Numbered from the stretch's first letter, positions 16,554-25,152 are shown. The stretch is 64,000 nucleotides of DNA from UBA9655 sp964597045 (GCA_964597045.1 CAZQWE010000004.1:124001-188000), one strand, 5' to 3'. The notes: generated from the letters alone by a model not told the origin. Translations and numbers: made by a program.

Positions 16554-17411
16554 TTACTTTTTCAGACTAGAAAGAAATGCCTCAACATGCGGCAAAAGAT
16601 TTTTGCGCATTTGACTTTCATCCCATAGTTTTGTTGGAACACCATCTACCATGATCATCTCCAACTTACTTTCATCTAAAACAGCTGGTTGGTCATTTCC
16701 TGTGGATAACAATGCTTTCAGTGGCAGAAGTGTAAAATCCCTAAACCTACCTTCAAAATCATTTTTCCTATTATCAAATGTCTGTTGAGATATCTGATTG
16801 AGCTGAGCAACAAGCGTATTGGCCATATCAAAATCTACAGATATAAAAACAGGAATTGTCACAGCTGGTCCCCATTCTTTGCCTCCTTCTGAATAAGCAA
16901 ACTTTCCTGTTTGTACACATGATAGGTCAACCTTAGAAAACAAATTGTAGAGAGCTGTATTAGCAGGCCCTTTAACGAGTGCTTGAAATGAGCTTTCAAA
17001 TGAATGATCTTTTGGGAGTCCAAACCCAAAAGAGGCTTTAAGAGCGCCATGGGTAGGTCTATATTTACCATCCACAAGTCTTGGATCATAGTCTTTGCAG
17101 AGAAGAAGGAAATCACCTTCTGATGTGTGCATAACAACTAAAGCTTGGTTTGACGGGGATGGCCCTTCTTTACCAATAAGAACTTGTTCAGGATCAGTCT
17201 CGGAAACACCAATTGTTTGGGGTAAAGCTGGTGTCATGCTTTTTGTAGCGTCCCAAGATTGAACAGGCTTTGGTTTCTTGGGAGATGTACTCTCTTCTTT
17301 TGGCAAATCTCCGTTACGTCCTCTCATGGCTTGAGCATTATTCGTTTGCATAGCGACTAAAGATAGTACAAATAATGAAGATACAGTATTAAATAATGAT
17401 AAATGTGTCAT
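16554..17411 (-). CDS. Secreted hypothetical protein
   Basis: 285 residues with a signal peptide ending near NNAQA (28), a Pro/Lys/Ser-rich linker (about 30-60), and a mixed alpha/beta body (VVMHTSEGDFLLLCKDYDPR, then PTHGALKASFGFGLPKDHSF). The GD-FLLLCKDYD and KASFGFGLPKDHSFESSF segments loosely recall a Nudix-like fold, but I do not see a Nudix box, so no function is assigned. It has its own promoter and terminator. Confidence 0.6.
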   Translation of the reverse strand: MTHLSLFNTVSSLFVLSLVAMQTNNAQAMRGRNGDLPKEESTSPKKPKPVQSWDATKSMTPALPQTIGVSETDPEQVLIGKEGPSPSNQALVVMHTSEGDFLLLCKDYDPRLVDGKYRPTHGALKASFGFGLPKDHSFESSFQALVKGPANTALYNLFSKVDLSCVQTGKFAYSEGGKEWGPAVTIPVFISVDFDMANTLVAQLNQISQQTFDNRKNDFEGRFRDFTLLPLKALLSTGNDQPAVLDESKLEMIMVDGVPTKLWDESQMRKNLLPHVEAFLSSLKK

Positions 17412-17448
17412 AATAAATTCTCCTGGTTAATAAAATACATTTGTAATA

Positions 17449-17477
17449 GATATAATAAAACTAAATACTCTTTTCAA
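17449..17477 (-). promoter_or_regulatory. Sigma-70-type promoter of the secreted protein gene
   Basis: On the minus strand TTGAAA is followed after 17 bases by TATATC, 38 bases upstream of the ATG at 17411 and just after the stop of the preceding gene. It indicates a separate transcription unit. Confidence 0.5.
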
Positions 17478-17480
17478 GAT

Positions 17481-18794
17481 TTAGTTTTTCGTCTCGATTA
17501 TATCCCAAGTTTCAGCATGGGACACACGAAGCCTTTCACGATAGATTTCCACCCTCTCTATATGCCCTGCAAATTCGGGAGCTCTTTTCTTGAAATCTTC
17601 AATAGATTCGTCCTCATTCCTGCGAGGATGAGAGAAGGGGTGCTCACCATTCTCCATACTTGGAATCCAAGCTTTGAAGCCTTGAGCGCGGTGAATGTTG
17701 TAATCTTTTGAATTTTCTTCAATCGTAACTTCTAACTTGGGAATAGGGACGAGACCAAAAGCATCAAACACAATTGTAGGATCCATAAACTTTGTTTTAT
17801 AGCCTGACCATTGTTGATGTCGAAACTCAGCATCAAGCAGGTTCTTAAAGGTAGCTTTAGAAACTAAAGGTTCCAGCTTTGAAAGATAGTCTTTATAGGA
17901 AGGAAAAAGGTAGCCATCACAAACCATGGCATATTCTACTGTATTCGAGTCCACAATGCGTAAGGCACTAAAATGGGGATTGTCTGGGTTTGACGCAAAG
18001 TTAATAAACTGTAGGGTTGCATCTCTATCTATTCCTTCATTCCAGGATGGACGCCACTTACGATCAGGATTATTAAAAGGTGGAAAATTCATGGGTTGAC
18101 GAAAACCCATAACCGTCACGTCTAAAGACGGAAGAAGATCAGGGGCTTGCCTTTGAATCTCTGAAAGAAGTTTGAGACTTCCCCCATTGAGAACGTAAAC
18201 AAGCTTGCCTTCAGATTGTTCTTTCCTCATGGCTTCAATGACAGCGCGTGAGCCGGTCTCTTTGTTAATTCTATGAATGTATTTTTCATCCTCTTGGCAA
18301 TGGTCTTTTCTAAAGTTCCCATAGTAAGGATTGTAGGTAGGATTTGCTGAGAGATCACCCTGAATGACGTTGATTTTTACTTTTAAGTGATCAGCCAAGG
18401 GAAACAAGACCGTAGCTGTGTCTTGGGCTCTGTATCCAAAGATTGGCTGTGTTTGAGGTGCAGCAGAATAATGCTGCCGTATATCGACACAATTGTCATC
18501 CTTTAAAGAAGTTCCATCTTCAATCGCGCGGCAGACAACATTTACAGTTTTCTCATTTGCTTCGTCATCTGTTACGAAATACTGGCTCACAAGAGCTCCA
18601 TATTCAGAAGCCAAAAGGAGACTCTCCATAAAGGCTTGAATACTATCTGCGTCCGTAAATACATCATTCACGTTAAAGATAGCTACTTGACGTTTTTGAG
18701 CCAAAGCATCAGCCAGAGTTGGATTCGCTTTCGCAATTGAGGCGAAAGAGAATAAAATCAATAGAGAAGTAAATAGGTTTTTTAAATAACTCAT
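17481..18794 (-). CDS. Secreted nucleoside-hydrolase-like protein (tentative)
   Basis: 437 residues with signal peptide (1-23). The layout recalls inosine-uridine nucleoside hydrolases: an N-terminal strand and acidic motif VAIFNVNDVFTDADSIQAFM where the family has DxDxxxDD, a middle strand VYVLNGGSLKLLSEIQRQAP like the LxxGPLTNLA motif, then VTVMGFRQP and SWNEGIDRDATLQFINF resembling MGG...EWN..xDPEAA. The first Asp of the calcium site is Asn here (N41), so activity is uncertain. It is 11 bases downstream of the F-box/LRR gene with AAAGGA before its ATG, hence co-transcribed. Confidence 0.5.
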   Translation of the reverse strand: MSYLKNLFTSLLILFSFASIAKANPTLADALAQKRQVAIFNVNDVFTDADSIQAFMESLLLASEYGALVSQYFVTDDEANEKTVNVVCRAIEDGTSLKDDNCVDIRQHYSAAPQTQPIFGYRAQDTATVLFPLADHLKVKINVIQGDLSANPTYNPYYGNFRKDHCQEDEKYIHRINKETGSRAVIEAMRKEQSEGKLVYVLNGGSLKLLSEIQRQAPDLLPSLDVTVMGFRQPMNFPPFNNPDRKWRPSWNEGIDRDATLQFINFASNPDNPHFSALRIVDSNTVEYAMVCDGYLFPSYKDYLSKLEPLVSKATFKNLLDAEFRHQQWSGYKTKFMDPTIVFDAFGLVPIPKLEVTIEENSKDYNIHRAQGFKAWIPSMENGEHPFSHPRRNEDESIEDFKKRAPEFAGHIERVEIYRERLRVSHAETWDIIETKN

Positions 18795-18805
18795 CGTGTA
18801 GTCCT

Positions 18806-19558
18806 TTACTCTAATTGCCAGTTAACAGGTAGGTTATTCGTCCGACGAAATGCTATGACTGGATTAAATCTTGCTTGAGTTGTTGAGTTCCATGTCTGCA
18901 CCATTCTTAAGTTAGGTAAAGCTTGAATTCCAGATACATCACCAAGATTTCTCAAGTTGTGTAACGTTAATTCATGAAGAGCTGTTAAGCCTGCGCAAAA
19001 GTTAAGATTCGGAACGACTTCACCAAAATTACTAATCCAAAGTTTTTCTAATCTTATGAAAGTTGCCAATTGGGTTAAATCTCTTCCTTGATCAAAAGTG
19101 CACTCGGAAAGGGTGAGTGATATAAGTCGTGGACAATGTGATAGTAGAGTAAATACATCGGCGCTGATATGGGTGCCTTTAAGGAAAATGACTTCCTGGA
19201 CTCTATCACTTTGTGCCCTAATTTGGTGCATTATCACATCAGTTGGAGTGCCCCATTTAAATTTAAGACGTGACCTTGCATCAACGACTATATCCAAGAG
19301 TCCACTTTGCGTAGCTGATAATGCTAGAGCGCCTTTGCCATCTGTGCGAGCTACAACCATTCCAAGAACTTCGGGAGGTAGAACATGAAAACCAACTGGT
19401 TCTTCTTCCTCAGATTCATTTCCTTCGTCAATTGCTTTCGCCCTTTTTGTGTTGCTCTCAGCCTCACAGGTGCAATTGGGATCATTGCAGGCAAAGGAGA
19501 GAGTGCTTGTGAATGTGCTGAGTAAAAAAGCGATTAGGAGAACAAACTTATTCATCAT
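18806..19558 (-). CDS. Secreted F-box-like / leucine-rich-repeat protein
   Basis: 250 residues from the ATG at 19558: signal peptide (MMNKFVLLIAFLLSTFTSTLSFA), a short Cys-rich and acidic stretch (CNDPNCTCEAE, SEEEEP), an F-box-like motif at about 57-98 (FHVLPPEVLGMVVARTDGKG, then LALSATQSGLLDIV), and leucine-rich repeats at about 135-225 (CPRLISLTLSECTF, LEKLWISNFGEV, LHELTLHNLRNLGDV, LPNLRMV). This is the build of eukaryotic ubiquitin-ligase adaptors and of bacterial effectors that mimic them. GGAG lies four to seven bases before the tandem ATGs at 19558 and 19555. Confidence 0.68.
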   Translation of the reverse strand: MMNKFVLLIAFLLSTFTSTLSFACNDPNCTCEAESNTKRAKAIDEGNESEEEEPVGFHVLPPEVLGMVVARTDGKGALALSATQSGLLDIVVDARSRLKFKWGTPTDVIMHQIRAQSDRVQEVIFLKGTHISADVFTLLSHCPRLISLTLSECTFDQGRDLTQLATFIRLEKLWISNFGEVVPNLNFCAGLTALHELTLHNLRNLGDVSGIQALPNLRMVQTWNSTTQARFNPVIAFRRTNNLPVNWQLE

Positions 19559-19685
19559 AAAACTCCATAATAAATTATAAATAGAAGTAGTAACTATAAT
19601 TAAGGAAGTCAAGGGTCCTGTTTTTTTATTCAATCAAATTCATTGCAACTCGTGAATATTCGAAAGGTACAAAAAACAGATTTTC

Positions 19686-20357
19686 CTAATTGTGATTACC
19701 ATCAACTTTATCAATCAACTCTTTTACTACGCCGGCTGTTGCAGGGTTATCTGATGGAGAAATCAGAAGATGCTTTTCACCATTTTTTGGTGTTATTTCT
19801 AAAAGCACCAAAGATTCTTTGTCCTCATATTTAAGCCAGAGCTCAACGACATGAGCAGTTGTTTTGCTTCCCTTGGCATCGAATTCATATGCTGAAAGTC
19901 CTGCATACTTGCCATTTTGAAGAAATTCTGAATAAGAATCAATTAAAATGGGAGAACCCCCTTTAACTGGTGAGCCCAACAGTGACACGACCTCTTTGTT
20001 CCTATTCAAATTATCATAAATTTTGATGTTTTGTTTATTAGATTCAATTATACCAATTGTTAAAAAAGCTCCAGCGAGTAACAGAACAATAAGTGCAAAG
20101 ACACCGGCGGCAATATTCCATTTTCTTTGTTTCTTTAGAAAGAGGTTAACGTCTGTAATATTAGAATTTTCCCATGCCCATTGGTTTCCTTTTACACCCA
20201 GAACAAATGCCATTACAAAACCAACAATAGGGATTAATGTGAGTAAGCTAATCCAGACATTGTTGAATATTCCCCAGATCCAACAAAAGACAAATGCTCC
20301 CCAATTCCATCTCAAGATGCTGTTAGGTGTTTCTTTTTTATTCTTATTCTTAGTCAT
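19686..20357 (-). CDS. Membrane protein with Coa1-like C-terminal domain
   Basis: 223 residues. The N-terminus (FVFCWIWGIFNNVWISLLTL, GFVMAFVLGVKGNQWAW) resembles small ribonuclease-G/DUF2628-type membrane modules with two helices; a third helix is at about 83-106. The periplasmic part contains VVSLLGSPVKGG and a YEFDAKGSKTTAHV strand pair, like the Coa1/TIM21-like domain of cytochrome oxidase assembly factors. The role is inferred only from this resemblance. It begins 20 bases after ettA and is probably co-transcribed. Confidence 0.6.
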   Translation of the reverse strand: MTKNKNKKETPNSILRWNWGAFVFCWIWGIFNNVWISLLTLIPIVGFVMAFVLGVKGNQWAWENSNITDVNLFLKKQRKWNIAAGVFALIVLLLAGAFLTIGIIESNKQNIKIYDNLNRNKEVVSLLGSPVKGGSPILIDSYSEFLQNGKYAGLSAYEFDAKGSKTTAHVVELWLKYEDKESLVLLEITPKNGEKHLLISPSDNPATAGVVKELIDKVDGNHN

Positions 20358-20377
20358 TAGGTGAGCACCTTTATTGA

Positions 20378-22066
20378 TTACGCCGTCTTCCTCACCAATG
20401 GTTTATACTTCAACCTATGCGGTTGATCGGCATCCATGCCGAGGCGTCGCTTGTGGTCTTCCTCGTAAGCTTGATAGTTTCCTTCAAACCATTCCACATG
20501 GCTGTTGCCTTCAAAGGCGAGGATATGGGTTGCGATACGGTCTAGGAAGAAGCGGTCGTGGCTGATAACGACTGCACAACCTGCAAATTCGAGTAGTGCG
20601 TCTTCAAGGGCACGGAGTGTTTCGATATCTAAATCGTTTGTTGGTTCGTCAAGAAGCAGAACATTGACGCCCGTCTTCAGCATTTTCGCGAGATGGACGC
20701 GGTTCCTTTCTCCTCCAGAAAGTTGGCCAACCTTCTTTTGTTGGTCGGATCCTTTAAAGTTAAAGCTGGCACAATAAGCACGGCTTTGCATCTTGCGCTT
20801 ACCGAGTTCGATCTCATCATGACCACCGGAGATTTCTTCCCACACAGTTTTCTTATCATCGAGTGAATGTCGGGATTGATCAATATAGCCTAGGACGACT
20901 GAGTCACTTACTTTGAATGTTCCTTCACCTGGTTCTTCAGAACCTGTGATAAGTTTGAAGAGGGTGGTTTTACCGGCACCATTCGGGCCGATGACCCCCA
21001 CGATTCCGCCTGGTGGGAGCTTGAAACTTAAGTCATCAATGAGTAAGCGGTCACCAAAGCCTTTGGAGAGGTTCTGAGCCTCAATAACATTATTCCCCAG
21101 ACGTGGGCCTGCTGGGATGATGATCTGAGCTGTATCTTGTGTCTTGCGGGCATCTTGTGCGAGAAGATCTTCATAAGATTGAATACGGGCTTTACTCTTT
21201 GCTTGCCGCGCTTTTGGTGATTGGCGTATCCATTCAAGCTCTCGCTCAAGTGTCTTTTGACGGGCTGTTTCTTGTTTACCTTCCACGGCCAGACGCTTTT
21301 GCTTTTGTTCAAGCCAAGCGGAATAATTCCCTTCAAAAGGAATACCTTGGCCACGATCAAGTTCAAGGATCCACTTCACAACATTATCGAGGAAATACCG
21401 GTCGTGAGTGACAAGAATAACCGTTCCCTTGTATTCCTGAAGGTGGCGTTCGAGCCAGGCGACCGACTCTGCGTCCAAATGGTTTGTGGGCTCGTCAAGA
21501 AGGAGGATATCAGGATGCTGAAGGAGAAGCTTACATAAAGCGACTCGGCGTTTCTCGCCACCTGAGAGTTTGGATACATCCGCATCTCCTGGAGGGCAAC
21601 GGAGGGCGTCCATAGCAATATCGACCTGACGATTGAGATCCCAGGCATTCACAGCCTCAATCTTGTCTTGAAGTTCAGCTTGCTCAGTAAGGAGAGCATT
21701 CATTTCATCATCTGACATGGGCTCAGCGAATTTCGCACTAATAGCTTCAAAACGATCAAGGAGTCCTTTCGTTTCAGCCACCGCTTCCATAACGTTTTCT
21801 TGAACAGTAAGATTTGGATTGAGCTCAGGTTCTTGAGAAAGATATCCAACAGTTGTTCCTTGAGCGGCCCAAGCTTCACCGTTAAATTCCTTATCCATGC
21901 CTGCCATGATTTTCATGAGGGTTGATTTACCAGCGCCATTGACACCAATAATTCCTATTTTTGCTCCAGGATAAAAAGACAGCCAAATGTCTTTAAAGAC
22001 TTCGCGACCTCCCGGATAGATTTTGGTGAGGCCCTTCATTACGTAAATATACTGGTTTGTAGTCAT
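20378..22066 (-). CDS. ettA: Energy-dependent translational throttle protein EttA (ABC-F)
   Basis: ABC-F ATPase that binds the ribosomal E site and gates the first elongation steps according to ATP/ADP. Two ATPase domains: Walker A GVNGAGKST and GPNGAGKTT, signatures LSGGEKRR and LSGGERNR, Walker B LLLDEPTNHLD and LLLDEPTNDLD, joined by a charged linker that includes the EttA arm region. The ATG at 22066 (MTTNQYIYVMKGL) gives 562 residues, close to E. coli EttA (555). The in-frame start at 22114 would lie inside the tRNA gene and is rejected. Confidence 0.94.
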   Translation of the reverse strand: MTTNQYIYVMKGLTKIYPGGREVFKDIWLSFYPGAKIGIIGVNGAGKSTLMKIMAGMDKEFNGEAWAAQGTTVGYLSQEPELNPNLTVQENVMEAVAETKGLLDRFEAISAKFAEPMSDDEMNALLTEQAELQDKIEAVNAWDLNRQVDIAMDALRCPPGDADVSKLSGGEKRRVALCKLLLQHPDILLLDEPTNHLDAESVAWLERHLQEYKGTVILVTHDRYFLDNVVKWILELDRGQGIPFEGNYSAWLEQKQKRLAVEGKQETARQKTLERELEWIRQSPKARQAKSKARIQSYEDLLAQDARKTQDTAQIIIPAGPRLGNNVIEAQNLSKGFGDRLLIDDLSFKLPPGGIVGVIGPNGAGKTTLFKLITGSEEPGEGTFKVSDSVVLGYIDQSRHSLDDKKTVWEEISGGHDEIELGKRKMQSRAYCASFNFKGSDQQKKVGQLSGGERNRVHLAKMLKTGVNVLLLDEPTNDLDIETLRALEDALLEFAGCAVVISHDRFFLDRIATHILAFEGNSHVEWFEGNYQAYEEDHKRRLGMDADQPHRLKYKPLVRKTA

Positions 22067-22081
22067 GTGTATTTCCTTAAA

Positions 22082-22158
22082 TGGTGGGCCCGGCAGGACT
22101 CGAACCTGCGACAACTCCGTTATGAGCGGAGGGTTCTAACCAACTGAACTACAGGCCC
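22082..22158 (-). tRNA. tRNA with CAU anticodon (Met or lysidine-modified Ile2)
   Basis: 77 bases including an encoded CCA. The acceptor stem GGGCCTG/CGGGCCC has one T-G pair; anticodon loop CTCATAA gives CAU; T loop TTCGAGT is standard. The D stem is GTTC/GAAC instead of the usual GCTC/GAGC, with both sides changed. It is not an initiator tRNA, because the acceptor starts with a paired G1-C72. Elongator Met and Ile2 cannot be separated by reading. Confidence 0.93.
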
Positions 22159-22173
22159 AAAAAGATTGTCCTT

Positions 22174-22201
22174 AACATACCGGAATTACGGAAGGGGTCA
22201 A
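22174..22201 (-). promoter_or_regulatory. Promoter of the CAU tRNA
   Basis: TTGACC and TATGTT on the minus strand are separated by 16 bases, and the -10 ends 15 bases before the mature tRNA 5' end. Transcription may continue into ettA. Confidence 0.5.
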
Positions 22202-22203
22202 GG

Positions 22204-22256
22204 GGAAATGGTAATGGGAAAATCAATCCTTGAGATTATTTATTTTTACCATTTCC
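22204..22256. repeat. Inverted repeat between the tRNA and a secreted protein gene
   Basis: GGAAATGGTAA and its exact complement TTACCATTTCC (11 bases) with a 31-base spacer. It lies downstream of the minus-strand gene at 22285 and may act as its transcript end, though no T run follows the stem. Confidence 0.4.
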
Positions 22257-22284
22257 AGAAGACAGAGTAGCATTTAAAAATTAT

Positions 22285-22992
22285 TCAGAGGTTGTCTGAA
22301 GGAGTTATAAACGTAAATTCCATCTTCCACACATCAGAAATCTGCGTCATGGAGAGAAATTTCGTTTGTTTCACACCATTATACACGGTGCTAGCACGCT
22401 CAGAAATTATTTTTTGGAAAAGTTTTTCGGTTTGTAGGTTTCCATCTTCTATTTTTATATTTTGGAGCTTTGGGCTGCTTGCTTTGCGAATTTTTACAGC
22501 ACGATCATAAACAAGAAAATTCAAGGCATCCGTAATTGTCTGAGCATACTCGGCTTGGTCTTCTTTCCCATCTTCAGAAAAAATGAGAATTTCCATAGCA
22601 CGTGAGCTAGATCTAACGACGATTGAAGCCCAAGGATTTTGCTCTAGTCCATTGAAATCTTGGGACTGCTCGTTTAGTTTAGTGCGGTTAGGAGTTACAT
22701 AAAAGGATTCGTCAGATGACTCACCATAGTTTTCAAAGTAGTTAAGATGGAGCACAGCAGATGATGTATGTAAAGCATCTGTAGGAGTTATATGTTCAAC
22801 TGTTGCAGCTGAGAGGGTCTTTCCAAGAAGGCTATGTCTTACGTTATAATTTTTATCTTTTTGTTTCAAGTAAGTAGCCGTTTGAGTCTTAAAAACGGGG
22901 CCACGACGTGTGTAGTTTTCTCCATCATCCCAAGCTTGGGCTGTTGATAATGTTAGGCCTGCTATTAATAATGTATATATAGATTTCTTCAT
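22285..22992 (-). CDS. Secreted hypothetical protein
   Basis: 235 residues from ATG 22992, which has AAAGGTG seven bases upstream. Signal peptide MKKSIYTLLIAGLTLSTAQA with an AQA cleavage site, then a soluble domain of mixed strands and helices (WASIVVRSSSRAMEILIFSE, YAQTITDALNFLVYDRAVKI). No membrane helices and no recognised family. A perfect palindrome covers its putative promoter. Monocistronic as far as can be seen. Confidence 0.55.
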   Translation of the reverse strand: MKKSIYTLLIAGLTLSTAQAWDDGENYTRRGPVFKTQTATYLKQKDKNYNVRHSLLGKTLSAATVEHITPTDALHTSSAVLHLNYFENYGESSDESFYVTPNRTKLNEQSQDFNGLEQNPWASIVVRSSSRAMEILIFSEDGKEDQAEYAQTITDALNFLVYDRAVKIRKASSPKLQNIKIEDGNLQTEKLFQKIISERASTVYNGVKQTKFLSMTQISDVWKMEFTFITPSDNL

Positions 22993-23013
22993 AGTAACAC
23001 CTTTCCAATTGAT

Positions 23014-23030
23014 TACCAATCTCATTGGTA
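23014..23030. promoter_or_regulatory. Palindrome over the promoter of the secreted protein gene
   Basis: TACCAAT and ATTGGTA flank CTC, 22 to 38 bases upstream of the ATG at 22992. TTGACG lies further upstream and the palindrome overlaps the probable -10 (TATACC), so a bound repressor would block transcription. Confidence 0.4.
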
Positions 23031-23125
23031 TAGATTTTTACTTTTTACGTCAACTATTCGTCACTTTTGTTTATATAAATAATAATCATATTAATTTGTA
23101 TTATGATATATTTTATGTTAATATG

Positions 23126-23147
23126 TAGTGTATAGATTAATACACTA
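23126..23147. promoter_or_regulatory. Perfect inverted repeat upstream of the SDR gene
   Basis: TAGTGTAT and ATACACTA are separated by six bases, 31 bases before the ATG at 23178. The size and symmetry suit a TetR- or MarR-like dimer. No regulator gene is adjacent. Confidence 0.4.
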
Positions 23148-23177
23148 AATATGCTAATTTATTAAGGGTTGGTGAAC

Positions 23178-23999
23178 ATGAAAAAGTATGATGGTTATGC
23201 TTTGATTACAGGTGGTAATAAAGGAATCGGTTATGCAATTGCTGAGCAGCTTGCCGAAAACAATTATAATCTCGTTCTAGTTGCGACACATGAGAATGAT
23301 CTTGAGCGAGCAAAAGAGCATCTGTCGAATAAATATAATGTCGACGTACAAATCTTACCAAAGGATCTCTCTCAACCAAACTCAGCGCATGAAGTCTTCA
23401 ACTTTGTTGAGGAAAAGGGAATCCATGTGGCGCTTTTAGTTAACAACGCAGGCTTTGGGGCATGGGGTACATTTGAAAAGTCAGACCATGAATCTGATGT
23501 TAAAATGGTTGAGGTTATGTGCAGGTCAGTCGTTGAACTCACCCATCTTTTCTTACCAAACATGATAGCAAAGAAAGAGGGAGGAATAATCATCATCTCA
23601 AGTTTAGCCTCGAGACAACATTTTCCGAATTTTGCTCTCTATTCCGCTTGTAAGAGTTTTGAAGCGAGTTTTGGAATCACTCTAAATTTTGAACTTAAAT
23701 CAAAAAATATCGATGTTCTTGTAGTAAGCCCTGCTGTGACTGAAACAAAATTCTGGGAACGAACAGGGTGGGATATGGATCTAATGGAGAAAACCATGTC
23801 ACATCCCTTTGCCTTGAAATACATTAATCCTAAGCGTGTAGCAAAAGAAGCCGTTAATGGTTTGGGAAAAAAGGTCGAGGTTTTTACTGGGAACATATTA
23901 GATAGGTTCTTATTTTATTCGACCGCTTTTCAGCCCTTAAAGGTTGAAAGATGGATCAAGCGATTGTATTTGAAGCATGTTTATAAAATAAAATATTAG
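23178..23999 (+). CDS. Short-chain dehydrogenase/reductase
   Basis: NAD(P)-dependent oxidoreductase of the classical SDR family: cofactor motif TGGNKGIG near the N-terminus, NNAG at about 92, catalytic Ser in IIISSLAS and YSACK with the catalytic Tyr and Lys. 273 residues from ATG 23178; the TTG at 23169 and GTG at 23172 in the same frame are less likely. The C-terminal part (about 210-273) may contact membrane or lipid substrates, as in sterol/fatty-acyl SDRs, but the substrate is unknown. Stands alone. Confidence 0.85.
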   Translation: MKKYDGYALITGGNKGIGYAIAEQLAENNYNLVLVATHENDLERAKEHLSNKYNVDVQILPKDLSQPNSAHEVFNFVEEKGIHVALLVNNAGFGAWGTFEKSDHESDVKMVEVMCRSVVELTHLFLPNMIAKKEGGIIIISSLASRQHFPNFALYSACKSFEASFGITLNFELKSKNIDVLVVSPAVTETKFWERTGWDMDLMEKTMSHPFALKYINPKRVAKEAVNGLGKKVEVFTGNILDRFLFYSTAFQPLKVERWIKRLYLKHVYKIKY

Positions 24000-24147
24000 G
24001 CGTTTATTTTTTTTGTAAGGTTCGTTGATAGCTAATCACTTATGAGATTTCAACTCAATAAATTTCTTAATCGATTGATAACTTATTTCTGATTAAATAA
24101 GCCTAGCATGTCTAGACCTACCATTTAAGTTGGTTGGAGAGAGAGAA

Positions 24148-24948
24148 ATGGAATATAAAATATACGCAATTTTATTTGTTATTTGTCTTTTTCTCAGTAT
24201 GCTTATATCTTTATATTTTGGCCGTAAATACGTCGATTGGCAAGAGCGTTATGGTCACAAAAACCCAAAAACTGTAAATGCTATGGCCGAAGGGGCAATA
24301 TTTGCGCTATTAGGTTTACTTGTCGCATTTACTTTTTCAACAGCTTCGCAAAGGTTTGATGGACGAAGGGCTTTAATTATTGAAGAAACCAATGCTATTG
24401 GAACAGCCTATCTGCGACTGGATTTGTTGCCATCTGACCTCTCATTAACAATAAAAAGTGAATTTAAAGAATATATTAGAAAACGCCTTGAACTATATAA
24501 AAGAATATCTGAACCGACGGCAGCAAAACAATCTCTCATAGAATCCGAAGAGTTACAAAAAAAAATTTGGGATAAATCCTTGAAAGGGTGCAGCGAATCA
24601 CAAGAGTCGTATAGTTGCATGTTACTCCTACCCGCGTTAAATAATATGTTTGATATAGCAAATACAAGACTTAATCATACTCAAATTCACCCACCTGTCG
24701 TCATTTTCTTATTTTTGATTGGTTTAGCTCTACTCAGTTCCTTCCTAGCTGGGTACAACTTTACTATCAACAAGAGCACTGGCGGTATATACGTTCTTAG
24801 TTATTCTTTCGTTATTACGTTGACCATATACCTTATAATTGACATGGAATATCCAAGGCTTGGGTTAATAAGAGTCGATTCATTTGATCAAATATTAATG
24901 GATATAGAAAAATCTTTATCCTCTAGGGAGAATTCAAATGCAGGTTAA
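24148..24948 (+). CDS. Bestrophin-like (DUF4239) membrane protein
   Basis: 266 residues with TM helices at about 3-25, 50-66, 190-212 and 218-238. The segment AEGAIFALLGLLVAFTFSTA, then FDGRRALIIEETNAIGTAYLRLDLLP, is the hallmark of the DUF4239 family. ATG 24148 has GGAGAGAGAG before it; the TTG at 24130 is rejected. The function of the family is unknown; relation to bestrophin anion channels is only suggested by domain names. Confidence 0.72.
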   Translation: MEYKIYAILFVICLFLSMLISLYFGRKYVDWQERYGHKNPKTVNAMAEGAIFALLGLLVAFTFSTASQRFDGRRALIIEETNAIGTAYLRLDLLPSDLSLTIKSEFKEYIRKRLELYKRISEPTAAKQSLIESEELQKKIWDKSLKGCSESQESYSCMLLLPALNNMFDIANTRLNHTQIHPPVVIFLFLIGLALLSSFLAGYNFTINKSTGGIYVLSYSFVITLTIYLIIDMEYPRLGLIRVDSFDQILMDIEKSLSSRENSNAG

Positions 24949-25106
24949 AGGCTTCAAAATCATTTGTTTTGTTTCCGTTTAATAGAATAAAGGGTTATTT
25001 TTTCCAATTCTCCTGTCAACAACTAGTTCAAAATGATAGGTTGAGGATACTAAAATTTTTTTGTTAAAGGATCGGCAAGAATAACTAAAATTCATAATAT
25101 TCCCAA

Positions 25107-25135
25107 TTGACAGAAGCTCTTAAATCTCTTATCTC
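25107..25135 (+). promoter_or_regulatory. Promoter of the tRNA-Tyr/Gly-tuf unit
   Basis: A consensus TTGACA is followed after 17 bases by TATCTC; the -10 ends 17 bases before tRNA-Tyr. It probably drives tRNA-Tyr, tRNA-Gly, tuf1 and tRNA-Trp, and perhaps secE onward. Confidence 0.55.
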
Positions 25136-25152
25136 CTGATAAGTATTTGTCC

